A stretch of DNA of 64,000 nt from positions 1 through 64,000 of the forward strand of contig URQB01000010.1 in assembly GCA_900549825.1 (NCBI GenBank), in the 5' to 3' direction. Below the pieces are notes generated by a model. That model was not told the DNA's origin, ran no database searches, and saw nothing but the letters and a program-made list of their open reading frames with translations. The translations under genes were made by a program, and so were the position numbers. Position 1 is the first letter of the stretch, and each line of letters opens with the position of its first letter. Shown piece by piece: positions 1 through 7,665 of this stretch. The stretch comes from an uncultured Oscillospiraceae bacterium. Its GTDB lineage: Bacteria > Bacillota > Clostridia > Oscillospirales > Acutalibacteraceae.

Positions 1-105
1 AAGGACCGCTCCGGCGCCCGCAGGGGCAGGTTTGCAAGGCCGAGAACGCGGCAAACATGGCTTTGCGCCTGCGGGGCGGCGCTGTTTCCCCTTGTTTACC
101 GATGC
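1..105 (+). repeat. Dispersed hairpin element, copy 1 (cut by window edge)
   Basis: This is the right part of a repeat found four times in the window (also 10622-10721, 14994-15220 and 60139-60311). Shared blocks are the GCAAGGCCNNNNGAACGCGGCAAAC-like core, GCGCTGTTTCCCCTTG and the terminal TTTACCGATGC. The left end lies outside the window. It sits upstream of manA and encodes nothing recognisable. Confidence 0.8.
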
Positions 106-227
106 TGGAATAAGGATTGAAATCATTACGAAAAAATATCGTTCAATGGAGGGGATAGGGAAGGCCATCGTTTTCAGGAATTTTGCTATTTTGATATACA
201 ATCGGCAATGGAAAGGAAGGGCTACAG

Positions 228-1190
228 ATGGAACCCATGAAATTAAAGCCCGCCGTGAAGGATTATCTCTGGGGCGGCACACGGCTGCGGGAGGAATACG
301 GGATCGATGCGCCGCTTGATAAGCTGGCGGAGGCCTGGATGCTTTCCTGCCATCCCCAGGGAGAGGATTTTGTGGAGAATGGCCGGTATCAGGGGCTGAC
401 GTTGACGCAGGCCATTGAGCAGATGGGAGCGGGCTGCCTTGGAACGCACGCGCAAAAGTTTGACTATTTCCCGATCCTGATCAAACTCATCGATGCAAAG
501 GATCATTTATCCGTGCAGGTACATCCGGACGACGCCTATGCGCGCCGGGCCGAAAACGGATTTGGCAAGACGGAGGCTTGGTATATCCTCGATGCGGAGG
601 AGGGCGCCGAGCTGATCTACGGCTTCAGCCGGGAAATCACCCGGGAAGAATTCCGCCGCCGGATCGCAGAGGAAACGCTGCTGGAGGTTGTCAACCGTGT
701 GCCGGTAAAAAAGGGTGATCTGTTTTTTATCGAGGCAGGCACCCTGCATGCGATTGGAAAGGGAATCCTGCTGGCTGAGGTGCAGCAGAATTCTAACACG
801 ACCTACCGGGTCTATGATTACGGCCGCGTAGGAAATGATGGCAAAATGCGCGAGCTCCATGTGGATCAGGCCGTGGAGGTAACCCGCTGCGCGCCTCCTT
901 CCCACGGCTCAAAGCCGCAGGGAGAGCCAAAGCGCTTCGATGGATATACGAAAACGCTTTTGGTATCCTGCGGCCTGTTTACAGCATATACTCTGGAAAT
1001 CTCCTCTCATGCCGTATTGACGGCAGATGAGTCGTCTTTTGTATCCCTCATTGTGTTGGATGGGGAAGGGATGCTTACCTCCTGCGGGCAGGTCATGCCG
1101 CTTCGCAAGGGCGAGAGCGTATTCCTGCCGGCCGGAAGCGGGGAATGCAGGATCGAAGGGGCGATCACGGTGCTTGAAACACGCGTGTAA
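228..1190 (+). CDS. manA: Mannose-6-phosphate isomerase, class I (cupin type)
   Basis: This enzyme interconverts mannose 6-phosphate and fructose 6-phosphate in the cytoplasm, linking mannose use or GDP-mannose supply to glycolysis. At 320 aa it has the usual length of the short Firmicutes type. Zn-ligand motifs are visible in order: VQVHPDD near residues 96-102 (Gln and His), KTEAW near 116 (Glu) and GTLHAIG near 174 (His). A C-terminal cupin-like strand region follows. The ATG at 228 is chosen because a purine-rich ribosome site (GGAAAGGAAGG) lies just upstream. The gene stands alone, with the dispersed repeat on its left and a convergent decayed gene on its right. The motifs are clear, so the assignment is firm. 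Confidence 0.93.
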   Translation: MEPMKLKPAVKDYLWGGTRLREEYGIDAPLDKLAEAWMLSCHPQGEDFVENGRYQGLTLTQAIEQMGAGCLGTHAQKFDYFPILIKLIDAKDHLSVQVHPDDAYARRAENGFGKTEAWYILDAEEGAELIYGFSREITREEFRRRIAEETLLEVVNRVPVKKGDLFFIEAGTLHAIGKGILLAEVQQNSNTTYRVYDYGRVGNDGKMRELHVDQAVEVTRCAPPSHGSKPQGEPKRFDGYTKTLLVSCGLFTAYTLEISSHAVLTADESSFVSLIVLDGEGMLTSCGQVMPLRKGESVFLPAGSGECRIEGAITVLETRV

Positions 1191-1780
1191 ACATATGTAC
1201 CTTTGGGTACAAGCCAGAAAAGCGGCGCGATGCAGCATCCTGCATCTTTATCTTGGATTGGCTTTTTTCTTCGGAATACCGGAATGCCTTGAAGACCACC
1301 GTCCCGGCATCGGGGATCAGCGCAAAAAGAAACAGCGCCAGGATCAACATGGGCATCCGCGCAGACGGCGTCTCCAGAAAAGCTTCGTTTCCGACAAGCT
1401 CGTTAAGATAGGGCAGGATGGCCGGATTCCACAGCCACGCCACCGTCAGGGAAGCGATGTCCAAAACTGTTGCAAGATCGTTGAGCACGCAGATGGTTAT
1501 CGCCAGTCGACGGGTATATCGGCTTTCATAGAGCCAACGCTCTCCTCTGCGATACTCAGGAGCCATCGGTCAAAAGGAAGGGCAGCTCATGCACCCTCTC
1601 AATTTGATAGACGGGCAGAATGGCTGCGTTGTTTTTCAAAACACCGGAAAATATCTGTGGGACAGTGAGGAACAGCATGGCAAATAAGACGAAATATCGG
1701 TGTTCGCAGCTCGTGCAGAACACATAGGGTGATGATGGAGCGCCGCATCTTCAAAACGAGCCCGGTCAAAAGCTCATCAG
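1165..1780 (-). pseudogene. Decayed membrane protein gene
   Basis: On the minus strand a 133-residue frame (1165-1566) carries two hydrophobic stretches around ICVLNDLATVLDIASLTVAW and MPMLILALFLFALIPDAG. Further upstream, about 1567-1690, a different frame gives another hydrophobic stretch (YFVLFAMLFLTVPQIFSGVL) that ends at a stop just before the first frame. This looks like one multi-pass protein broken by frameshifts. I see no good ribosome site. The 3' end converges on, and overlaps, the end of manA. The family is not recognised; decay is inferred from the split frames. Confidence 0.4.
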
Positions 1781-1891
1781 CTTTCAGAACAAATCTCTCC
1801 CCAACATGATGTTTAGCACATTTATAGTGTGCGATACGCGCTATTTTAAGAATGAAAAAACCGATGGAAAAGAGAAAAAATAAAAAAATAC

Positions 1892-1920
1892 TTGATTTTT
1901 ATGCACGATTGTGATATTAT
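1892..1920 (+). promoter_or_regulatory. Promoter for tRNA-Ala
   Basis: TTGATT, a 17-nt spacer and TATTAT lie 42 bp upstream of the tRNA, in AT-rich DNA. This is a good sigma-A match. Confidence 0.6.
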
Positions 1921-1962
1921 CTAATGCGTTGACCCGCTATTGAAAACGGGAAGATATTGTAT

Positions 1963-2038
1963 GGGGCATTAGCTCAGCTGGGAGAGCGCTACACTGGCAG
2001 TGTAGAGGTCAGCGGTTCGATCCCGCTATGCTCCACCA
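1963..2038 (+). tRNA. tRNA-Ala (anticodon GGC), CCA encoded
   Basis: The cloverleaf is complete: acceptor GGGGCAT pairs with ATGCTCC (one G-U), D-arm AGCTCAGCTGGGAGAGC, anticodon stem CTACA/TGTAG with loop CTGGCAG giving anticodon GGC, and T-arm with GGTTCGATCC. The 3' CCA is encoded. It marks the left side of the accessory island, but I found no second copy of its 3' end that would define an attachment site. Confidence 0.95.
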
Positions 2039-2108
2039 AAGCAGAATTATCTGAAACATTTTTCTATTTAAGCGGAGTGTTTGGGATAATCCTAAACAGA
2101 AATTGAGA

Positions 2109-2143
2109 AACCCCGCCAGGGAGAAATCCCTGGCGGGGTTTTT
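2109..2143 (+). terminator. Intrinsic terminator after tRNA-Ala
   Basis: A 14-bp perfect stem (AACCCCGCCAGGGA with its complement), a 4-nt loop and a run of T. Confidence 0.85.
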
Positions 2144-2217
2144 ACACGTGTTTGTAAGTCGAGACGGTTGCAAGTTTGTAATAAATAAAACAATGACGTT
2201 ATATGATGCCAAATGTA

Positions 2218-2245
2218 TTGATTTTGGGTAAAAATGTTATATAAT
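2218..2245 (+). promoter_or_regulatory. Promoter for the 2277 gene
   Basis: TTGATT, a 16-nt spacer and TATAAT, followed 31 bp later by the start codon of the downstream gene. Confidence 0.6.
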
Positions 2246-2276
2246 AATAAAAATATAATAGATTTGAGGGATTGAC

Positions 2277-3131
2277 ATGACACATGAAGAAATAAGCATA
2301 ATAATCTCTATTTTTGGAATATTCTTTGCCGCATTAACAACAGGCGGAGCATGGAACAAATTAAAAAAAGAACCGATTACGAAACAGGAAAGACTAAAAA
2401 AGTTTTTCAATCGGCTGTTCGTAATAGTTGCCGGCTCTCTTATTATATTGACGCTAGCTATAACATTTGTAGTTAAGTTTCCATTTAGGGACGGCTCCTT
2501 AACCGATGCACTTCCGTCACAAGTAGAATCGTCTCCTGAAGCTACCTCAGAGAGAACGCTTAGTGCCATTCCGAATTCAATATTAACTGACACAATGACC
2601 GATACGATGAGCAAAATTTATATTCTAGAATCAGAACATAGCAAAACGGGTTCTAACGTTACTCAGCATCGCGTTGAAACAACTCGACCTAAAGTGGCGA
2701 CCACCAAAGCAGCGACACAAAATCAGGTTTATAATCATAGAATACCTATCCAAAAGGGCGAAAAAACTATACGGCTTATGGATATAGAGGGGGCAAATAA
2801 TTTTGTTTATTATCTTATTGATAATGGCAGTTTAGTGTTCTCTGGTGCTGGAACTTGTGTGTATCCGCTTAATGAGAAATATAAGATCCTGAATTTTTCC
2901 TTAAAAGTAGTCCTTCCATTTAAAAAAAATACTACAAATAAAGCTAATTTAGTAATAAGCGCAGATGGGAAGGAAATATGTTCCATTAAATTTGATAAGG
3001 ACTTTAAGTGGCAAGACAAAGCTATTGACGTCTCAAACGTAAAAACACTTACAATTTATTTCGAAGAATTGGGTTATACGCATGTCAGTTTAGGCGTATG
3101 GATGAACACACCGGAGTTGATTTACAAATAA
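2277..3131 (+). CDS. Membrane-anchored protein of unknown function
   Basis: This 284-aa protein has two N-terminal hydrophobic segments (about residues 5-25 and 43-63). A Ser/Thr-rich, low-complexity linker follows (about 75-145), then a compact C-terminal domain (about 155-284) rich in beta-type sequence. That domain (IRLMDIEGANNFVYYL near its start) faintly resembles the NPCBM-like carbohydrate-binding fold found on Firmicutes surface proteins, but I would not claim it. Base composition is much more AT-rich than manA or clpB, suggesting horizontal acquisition. The ATG at 2277 follows GAGGG. The gene has its own promoter and a bidirectional-looking terminator, so it is probably monocistronic. 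Confidence 0.7.
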   Translation: MTHEEISIIISIFGIFFAALTTGGAWNKLKKEPITKQERLKKFFNRLFVIVAGSLIILTLAITFVVKFPFRDGSLTDALPSQVESSPEATSERTLSAIPNSILTDTMTDTMSKIYILESEHSKTGSNVTQHRVETTRPKVATTKAATQNQVYNHRIPIQKGEKTIRLMDIEGANNFVYYLIDNGSLVFSGAGTCVYPLNEKYKILNFSLKVVLPFKKNTTNKANLVISADGKEICSIKFDKDFKWQDKAIDVSNVKTLTIYFEELGYTHVSLGVWMNTPELIYK

Positions 3132-3153
3132 TATCTTCCCTCATTAAAAATTT

Positions 3154-3182
3154 CCCCGGAATCCAACAGGATTCCGGGGCCT
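3154..3182. terminator. Terminator between convergent genes
   Basis: A perfect 11-bp stem (CCCCGGAATCC with its complement) and a 4-nt loop between the convergent 2277 gene and the holin gene. It could serve both strands. Confidence 0.7.
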
Positions 3183-3190
3183 TGTTGCGT

Positions 3191-3508
3191 TTATTCGGTT
3201 TTTTCGTCCGCGTTATCCTTACACATGCAGTTTGCCTTGGGGCAGCTATATGTTAATGCGAGGGTGCTGTCCACCGTCCCCTTGGTGGTCGGATCGGTAA
3301 TGCAGGCCCACACAGAGCCGATGACCGACACGACGATCACGGGGTTGCTCACCGCGTTACGCAAGGCATCCCATAGCGCCGCCCAGGTCGTCATATCCTG
3401 CCACTGCACACCAAGGCCCACCAAAATCGGGCTGACCAGGGCAATTACGAGCTGTATCCAAAACGTGGGGTTCTTCAATCGTACTTTCCAGTTGATGTTT
3501 TTCAGCAT
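3191..3508 (-). CDS. Phage holin, phi LC3 type
   Basis: Holins form membrane lesions that release the endolysin at the end of phage infection. The N-terminal INWKVRLKNPTFWIQL and the later DPTTKGTVDSTLAL are typical of the phi LC3 holin family (Phage_holin_1), with two hydrophobic segments between them (about residues 15-35 and 58-75). The C-terminus is unusually Cys- and Lys-rich. The start is placed at 3508 rather than the upstream in-frame 3523, because GGAGG with proper spacing precedes this ATG and lies inside the longer version. It is the last gene of a minus-strand lysis cassette with 3571, 3642 and the truncated amidase. Confidence 0.88.
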   Translation of the reverse strand: MLKNINWKVRLKNPTFWIQLVIALVSPILVGLGVQWQDMTTWAALWDALRNAVSNPVIVVSVIGSVWACITDPTTKGTVDSTLALTYSCPKANCMCKDNADEKTE

Positions 3509-3570
3509 ATGTAATTCCTCCAATTGTTTAGATTTTGTACTCCGCCCACTTGTCGGCTGAGTTCATTTCC

Positions 3571-3639
3571 TCAACGGATCAGCTGCGACAGCAGCCACGT
3601 CACAAACGAGATAACTGCGATTGAGATTGACACGAGCAT
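3571..3639 (-). CDS. 22-aa transmembrane micro-protein in lysis cassette
   Basis: A 22-codon frame starts MLVSISIAVISF and ends LLSQLIR. It is almost entirely one hydrophobic helix. An excellent ribosome site (GGAGGATTAAAG) precedes the ATG, directly abutting the stop of the 3642 gene. Tiny single-span frames between the coiled-coil protein and the holin are common in clostridial prophage lysis modules. A role as an accessory holin or pinholin is only inference from position. Confidence 0.55.
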   Translation of the reverse strand: MLVSISIAVISFVTWLLSQLIR

Positions 3640-3641
3640 CT

Positions 3642-3860
3642 TTAATCCTCCTCCCTCAGCTCATCAATGCGGTGATGCGCCAATTTTATGCTTTGTTCGA
3701 CTGCCGTCATCCGCTCAATGAGATTGTTGTGCTTATTCACCTTGGCTTCTAATTGCTCTAGGCGGTATGTTGTCAAGCGGCTCGACGCCAGCACGCCAAA
3801 CAGCGATCCTAGCACGGTACCCGCCACAGAGAGCAGCGCTACCACAACTTCCGGCTCCAT
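3642..3860 (-). CDS. Small hemolysin XhlA-like lysis protein
   Basis: This 72-aa protein has one N-terminal membrane span (VVVALLSVAGTVLGSLFGVL). A charged, heptad-like helix follows (RLEQLEAKVNKHNNLIERM and a second similar turn) that should form a coiled coil. The combination matches the XhlA-like proteins encoded between endolysin and holin in many clostridial prophages; B. subtilis PBSX XhlA is the characterised relative. Its ATG directly follows the amidase stop, separated by about a dozen bases. The family match rests on architecture, not an alignment. Confidence 0.7.
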   Translation of the reverse strand: MEPEVVVALLSVAGTVLGSLFGVLASSRLTTYRLEQLEAKVNKHNNLIERMTAVEQSIKLAHHRIDELREED

Positions 3861-3872
3861 CGCTTCACCGCC

Positions 3873-4605
3873 TCACACCCGCGTCAAAGACGACACCGCA
3901 ACCCAGGACATGATCTCCTTGAGCAGCGCCTCCTTGATGCCCTTGTTGACCTGGATCTTGCCGACCGTGTGCTTGTTGGGGGCGAGCTGAGCAGAGGGCA
4001 CCTTACTGCCCCGGGCAGAGGTCAATCCGCCATACACCGCGCCCTTGTTGATCGTGACCTTGCAGCCAATCTCAACAGGCTTTGCCATGCCACCAGACAC
4101 GAGCGTGAGATCGTGGAGATAGACCCAGCTGCAAATCCCGCCGTCACGGCCAAGCAACGCCCGGTCGCCGCTGATCTCGGAGACTTTGTGTGCGGTGGAT
4201 TTGACCCACGTGGGGATAACCTGGCCGGTGGCGTACTTTATGCCAGTCACTTTGACGGTGCTGCCAACGGCAATTGTACCGGTGCCGCCGCCTGTGGAGG
4301 GCTTCGACGGCTCCGCAACCTTCTTCAGATTAAGATATGCGACTGCCGCCTTCGCATATGCTTCACCGATCGCCTTGAGCTTCGTATCTGTGTTAATCTT
4401 TGCCTGATCCTTCGCGTTGTCCACAAAGGCGTACTCGCCGAGGATCGAGGGGATGATCGTGGAGGCCGCCTGCCGGCACATGCCGAAGTTATACTTCGGG
4501 TCCGACCAGCTCTCCTTGATCCCACGGCTCTTCTGGCCGAGCTTCGTCATTTCGGAGAGCACTGCCTGTGCGAGTGCCTTTGATGGTGCATGCTGATACC
4601 ATGAT
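3873..4605 (-). pseudogene. N-acetylmuramoyl-L-alanine amidase (endolysin), 5'-truncated
   Basis: The frame reads backward from the stop at 3873 and is open through 4600. The N-terminal remnant (SKALAQAVLSEM ... SRGIKES, then ILGEYAFVDNAKDQ) is the last third of an amidase_3 catalytic domain. It lacks the zinc ligands of the missing front part. Two SH3-like cell-wall-binding modules follow (about VGSTVKVTGIKYATGQ to SWVYLHDL, and GCKVTINKGAVYGGL to SWVAVSSL). The 5' end is cut near 4600, where a plus-strand gene of different composition begins. The protein therefore cannot be a working endolysin. The preserved 3' end and intact downstream lysis genes suggest a recent deletion or insertion. 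Confidence 0.82.
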
Positions 4606-5468
4606 GAAAAGTGATCAAACGTTAGAGGGTGATAATAGTAATCAGGCTGGGCGTGATATTCACGTTATAAATAACGATTACGCTCCAGATATCGAAAGGG
4701 CAGAAAAAATATTAGAGGAAATTTTCCAAAAGAAACTTCCTTATTTTACAGAGATAGCAGAACAAACAGCACGGGAAAGAGTGAAACCCGTTGCAGAGGA
4801 AATGGTTCGGAAGATACTGCAACAGAAACCGGAAGCAATCAATGCGTTCGCAGAGCCGGCAGTGCAGTATATGCTGGGCAGCACAATGAAAACAGCCAGT
4901 TCCACGGATGACAGTGTAATTCGTGACACATTGATTCAGTTAGCGGTGGATCATGTTTTAAGTGAAGAAAGGTCGTATGATCGCATCGTTGACGAGCAGG
5001 CGATAGATGTCCCTCAAAAAATGAATCGTGATATTCTCAAGAGCTTGCAGGAATTAGCTTTTTGGAACACGAAATGTGCTTTTGTTACCAAAGATAATAT
5101 TATAAACTTTTTGACGAAGGGCATTTATACATTTGATTATGGAACTCATCTTGAATCGATTGGTTGTGCAAAGCTAAACAGTAAAAATACAGTTGATAAA
5201 AAAACTGATGCGTCATCTGCAGATGTTAGTTTGCGATATTTACAGATACAGTCTAAGCAAATTTATAAAATTTATGGAATTGTATTTTCCTGTTGATATT
5301 GGTAAAGTTGAAGCATTGTCATCCAGATTATTCAAAAAGAAAATCAGCCAAGAAACCTTCTCCTGGATAATAAAATCAATTGGAAATCAAAAAACCAACC
5401 TTAAAACATTCACTGCCTTATCACCCTATAGTTGGGTTGCGGAAGTAGCTTATAGATTATTAGGATGA
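4601..5468 (+). pseudogene. LPO_1073/Vpar_1526-like protein, frameshifted
   Basis: The first part (4601-about 5250) begins MMKSDQTLEGDNSNQAGRD. The GDNS-QAGRD opening occurs in several bacterial conflict-related families. The body, rich in helix with AEKILEEIF and VIRDTLIQLAVDHVLSE, resembles the poorly characterised LPO_1073/Vpar_1526 family, whose function is unknown. The frame ends at 5296, but the +1 frame continues as a plausible C-terminus (ELYFPVDIGKVEALSSRL ... WVAEVAYRLLG) to 5468. A one-base slip in the A/T-rich run near 5240-5290 would join them. The normal upstream region is missing: the gene starts inside the truncated amidase with no ribosome site, so it is probably silent. AT-rich composition points to transfer. 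Confidence 0.55.
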
Positions 5469-5474
5469 AAAATC

Positions 5475-5741
5475 ATGGATCAAGACGGCTTATTAAACGC
5501 GTTAGAAAAATCCATACCCCAAATGTTTTATTCGAGTGAAGACATACTTGCACTTATAAAAAGCAAGCAACGCCGATACAACGTTCATCCTTATATTTTT
5601 GATTATGATTTAACGCCTGTTGGATATAAACTTCAAGGATGCCTTCCTTGTCTTCTTAGGACGACGGAGCATACAATAGATGAAGAGGCCAGATTCACTT
5701 TTAATGATTTTATATCTCAAATTAATAATGCCCGCACCTGA
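5475..5741 (+). CDS. Hypothetical protein
   Basis: This 88-aa protein begins MDQDGLLNALEKS, just after the end of the frameshifted 4601 gene, with AGGATG as a weak ribosome site. Visible are an amphipathic N-terminal helix, a central Tyr/Asp-rich part and a CLPCLL pair of cysteines. Composition is AT-rich like its left neighbour, and it probably belongs to the same acquired segment. It overlaps the end of the minus-strand 5722 fragment. I do not recognise the family. Confidence 0.5.
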   Translation: MDQDGLLNALEKSIPQMFYSSEDILALIKSKQRRYNVHPYIFDYDLTPVGYKLQGCLPCLLRTTEHTIDEEARFTFNDFISQINNART

Positions 5742-6121
5742 TTGCAAGTGCGGGCGATTCTCTATTCACTGCGCTCAAAATTGAGCTCAGCTTGCGTACT
5801 TGACGCGGTAGTTCTTCCCCTTTCGCCGCGATGGGGCGGGGGTTGCCGTGCTCGTTGAGCCAGCTGCGCACCATTTCGAGCACCGGGGCTTTGTAGCGGT
5901 CATAGTCGGCTGCGTGGCCGTTGCGGTCATAGGGTGCGTGGACAATCATCTGCTCCGGGACTGCAAGGGTGGAAACGATCGCGCCGACAGCCTGCGCATG
6001 GGGCTTGCCGGAGGCCTCAGAGAGGATGCCCAGCTCCTGCGCCATCTCTGTAAAATCGGATGTAGCCTCGTCCACTTCCAGCGGCGGCGTGGGGAGCTTG
6101 AGGCCTTCGTTGCGGTAGAGA
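5722..6121 (-). pseudogene. C-terminal fragment of a phage-type gene
   Basis: The minus-strand frame from about 6120 to 5722 reads coherently (LPTPPLEVDEATSDFTEM, then AVGAIVSTLAVPEQMIVHAP and VLEMVRSWLNEHG). Codon use is normal for the host. Its natural upstream part is replaced by the antisense of the IS256-type remnant at 6125, so this is a fragment. The helix-rich, possibly winged C-terminus would suit a phage regulatory or antirepressor-like protein, but I cannot assign it. The open frame continues into the insertion sequence only by chance. Confidence 0.4.
5732..5757. terminator. Bidirectional terminator-like hairpin
   Basis: GCCCGCAC and its exact complement around a 10-nt loop, at the meeting point of the 5475 gene and the minus-strand 5722 fragment. 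Confidence 0.55.
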
Positions 6122-6124
6122 ACG

Positions 6125-6706
6125 GATAAAATCCTGCCTGTTGCAAAAGAGTGGCAGCAGCGGCCCCTGGAGGCCATATACGCCGTGGTGTTTCTGGACG
6201 CCATCCACTACCATGTCCGCAGCGAAGGCCAAATCGTGAAGAAAGCGGTGCACATCGCCATAAGTATTGATTTGGACGGGCGCAAAGATGTTCTTGGCAT
6301 GTGGGTCGGGGAAAACGAGAGCGCCAGGTTCTGGGCAGCCGTGCTCAATGGCTTGAAAAACCGGGGCGTAGAGGATATTTTCATCGCCTGTACCGACCAT
6401 CTGGCTGAATTTGACGCGGCCATTCACGCCACCTTCCCCAAAACCGGGATACAGAACTGCATGATCCACCAGCTGAGACACTCCAGCAAATATGTGTCCT
6501 ACAAGGACCTGAAGGCCCTCATGGGCCGACCTGAAGGCGGTCTGCGCCGCTGTGGATGAGCAGGCCGCATTGGATGCCCTGGAGACCTTTGCGAAGCGCT
6601 GGGATAGGAAATACTTAAGGCGGCAGCCGACTCAGCCTGCTGCCGCCCCGCAAAATTTCGCTCTGTTCTGCATCAAGAAATCGAGTTTACACAGATTTTG
6701 GGATTG
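6125..6706 (+). mobile_element. IS256-family transposase remnant
   Basis: The sequence encodes a stretch typical of mutator-type (IS256) transposases: ILPVAKEWQQRPLEAIYAVV, FLDAIHYHVRSEG (DDE-region Asp), DVLGMWVGENES, NCMIHQLRHSSKYVSYKDLK. An extra G near 6524 shifts the frame. The other frame then continues DLKAVCAAVDEQAALDALE to about 6640. Shortly after, the rest of the transposase is missing and a likely terminal-repeat sequence (GAGTTTACACAGATTTTGG) appears. Both the N-terminal third and the C-terminal part of the roughly 400-aa enzyme are gone, so it is immobile. It interrupts the minus-strand 5722 gene. Confidence 0.88.
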
Positions 6707-6748
6707 ACTCGCTGATGAGATAGACGCTTGCGCTATTCGGTTGTGGGG

Positions 6749-7009
6749 TTATTCGTAGTGCGTCCACATGCTGTAGATCGCCACCACTTTTTCTTCTGCA
6801 AAGACCTTGTACACCAGCCGGTGCTGGACGTTGATCCGGCGGGAGTAAAAACCGTTGAGATCGCCCACCAGCTTTTCATAGGGCGGCGGGTTCTGCCACG
6901 GGTTTTCCTTCATGATATCGACCAGTGACTTGGCTTTCTTGGACAACCCGCTCTGTTTGAGCTTCTGTAAGTCCTTCTGCGCGCGTTTCGACAGCTTGAC
7001 TTCATACAT
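6749..7009 (-). CDS. yoeB: Toxin of YefM/YoeB system (Txe/YoeB family mRNA interferase)
   Basis: This is a ribosome-dependent mRNA endonuclease of the RelE superfamily, held inactive by the antitoxin encoded just upstream. Family hallmarks are present: AQKDLQKLKQSG, NPPPYEKLVGDLNGFYSRRI (YEKL-G-YSRRI block) and the terminal YSMWTHYE carrying the catalytic His-Tyr. The size, 86 aa, is typical. The start is put at 7009, where GGAGTGG lies 8 bp upstream. The longer GTG version at 7018 would overlap the antitoxin stop. It is co-transcribed with the antitoxin with only two bases between them. Confidence 0.92.
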   Translation of the reverse strand: MYEVKLSKRAQKDLQKLKQSGLSKKAKSLVDIMKENPWQNPPPYEKLVGDLNGFYSRRINVQHRLVYKVFAEEKVVAIYSMWTHYE

Positions 7010-7011
7010 CC

Positions 7012-7260
7012 CTACCACTCCAATTCGTCCGCATTTGCCATGCTGTCAAGCGGCTCCTTCGCGCTTTCGAGGATGGATTCCGTCAGGCCGGGAACTGCTG
7101 TGATATGCAGCGTTTCCATCAGACCATTGTATTCCTCTTCGCTCATAATAACCGCATTGCCTTTTTTGGTATTGACGTTGATGACATCGTTGTAGGTGAT
7201 GGCCTGATCGATATACTCAAACAAGTTTTTACGCAGATTGGTGATGTTCGTGTTTGTCAT
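7012..7260 (-). CDS. yefM: Antitoxin of YefM/YoeB system (Phd/YefM family)
   Basis: This binds and neutralises YoeB and represses the operon. The Phd/YefM N-terminal DNA-binding fold is visible in TNITNLRKNLFEYIDQAI and NAVIMSEEEYNGLMETL. The C-terminal tail (ESILESAKEPLDS) is the usual toxin-wrapping part. The start is at 7260 (ATG), nine bases after AGGAGG; an in-frame TTG at 7269 is too close to the ribosome site. The palindromic operator at 7282-7311 lies immediately upstream, consistent with autoregulation. Confidence 0.9.
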   Translation of the reverse strand: MTNTNITNLRKNLFEYIDQAITYNDVINVNTKKGNAVIMSEEEYNGLMETLHITAVPGLTESILESAKEPLDSMANADELEW

Positions 7261-7281
7261 ATCCTTCAACCTCCTGTTTTC

Positions 7282-7311
7282 AGTATATGTACATTATACC
7301 GTACATATACT
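7282..7311. promoter_or_regulatory. YefM operator palindrome
   Basis: AGTATATGTAC and GTACATATACT flank an 8-bp centre. The arms contain TGTACA/GTACAT cores. E. coli YefM is known to recognise TGTACA-centred palindromes, so this is a strong autoregulatory site for the toxin-antitoxin operon. Confidence 0.75.
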
Positions 7312-7394
7312 GAGAGCGCAAGAGAGTTTTTAAAAAACTTTGCAAATTCTTCCGCTTATGCTATTGTGAGAACTGTAATATTTTGTCGTGTTTG

Positions 7395-7665
7395 AACGTA
7401 AAAAAGGAAGTGAAGATTTTTGTCCGTTTCATCCTTTCACTGGAATCTTTAGGGGCACGGGTGTGGCTCGATTCAAAAGTGCTCATGCCTGGCGATAGTC
7501 TTAGCAGATCGCTCAATCAAGGGCTAGCACACGCTCAATACGGGATTGTTATTCTTTTTAAGGACTACATGAAAAAGTTTTGGACTGGCAAAGAATTGGA
7601 AGGTTTATTTGCCAAATGGTCCGGCCTCGATAACGGAAAGAAGTGGATACTGCCGGTTTGGCACA
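7395..7665 (+). pseudogene. TIR-domain protein remnant
   Basis: The frame encodes FVRFILSLESLGARVWLDSK, then GDSLSRSLNQGLAHAQYGIV, FWTGKELEGLF and KKWILPVWH. This is the second half of a bacterial TIR domain (TIR_2 type, as in Thoeris and related immunity NADases). The usual first strand, with the IS-H-S-D-K motif, is absent, and no effector or partner domain follows. After ILPVWH the sequence passes straight into a serine recombinase at about 7660, with a shared TTGGCACAT at the joint. It is therefore a relic of a defence gene deleted on both sides. Confidence 0.7.
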
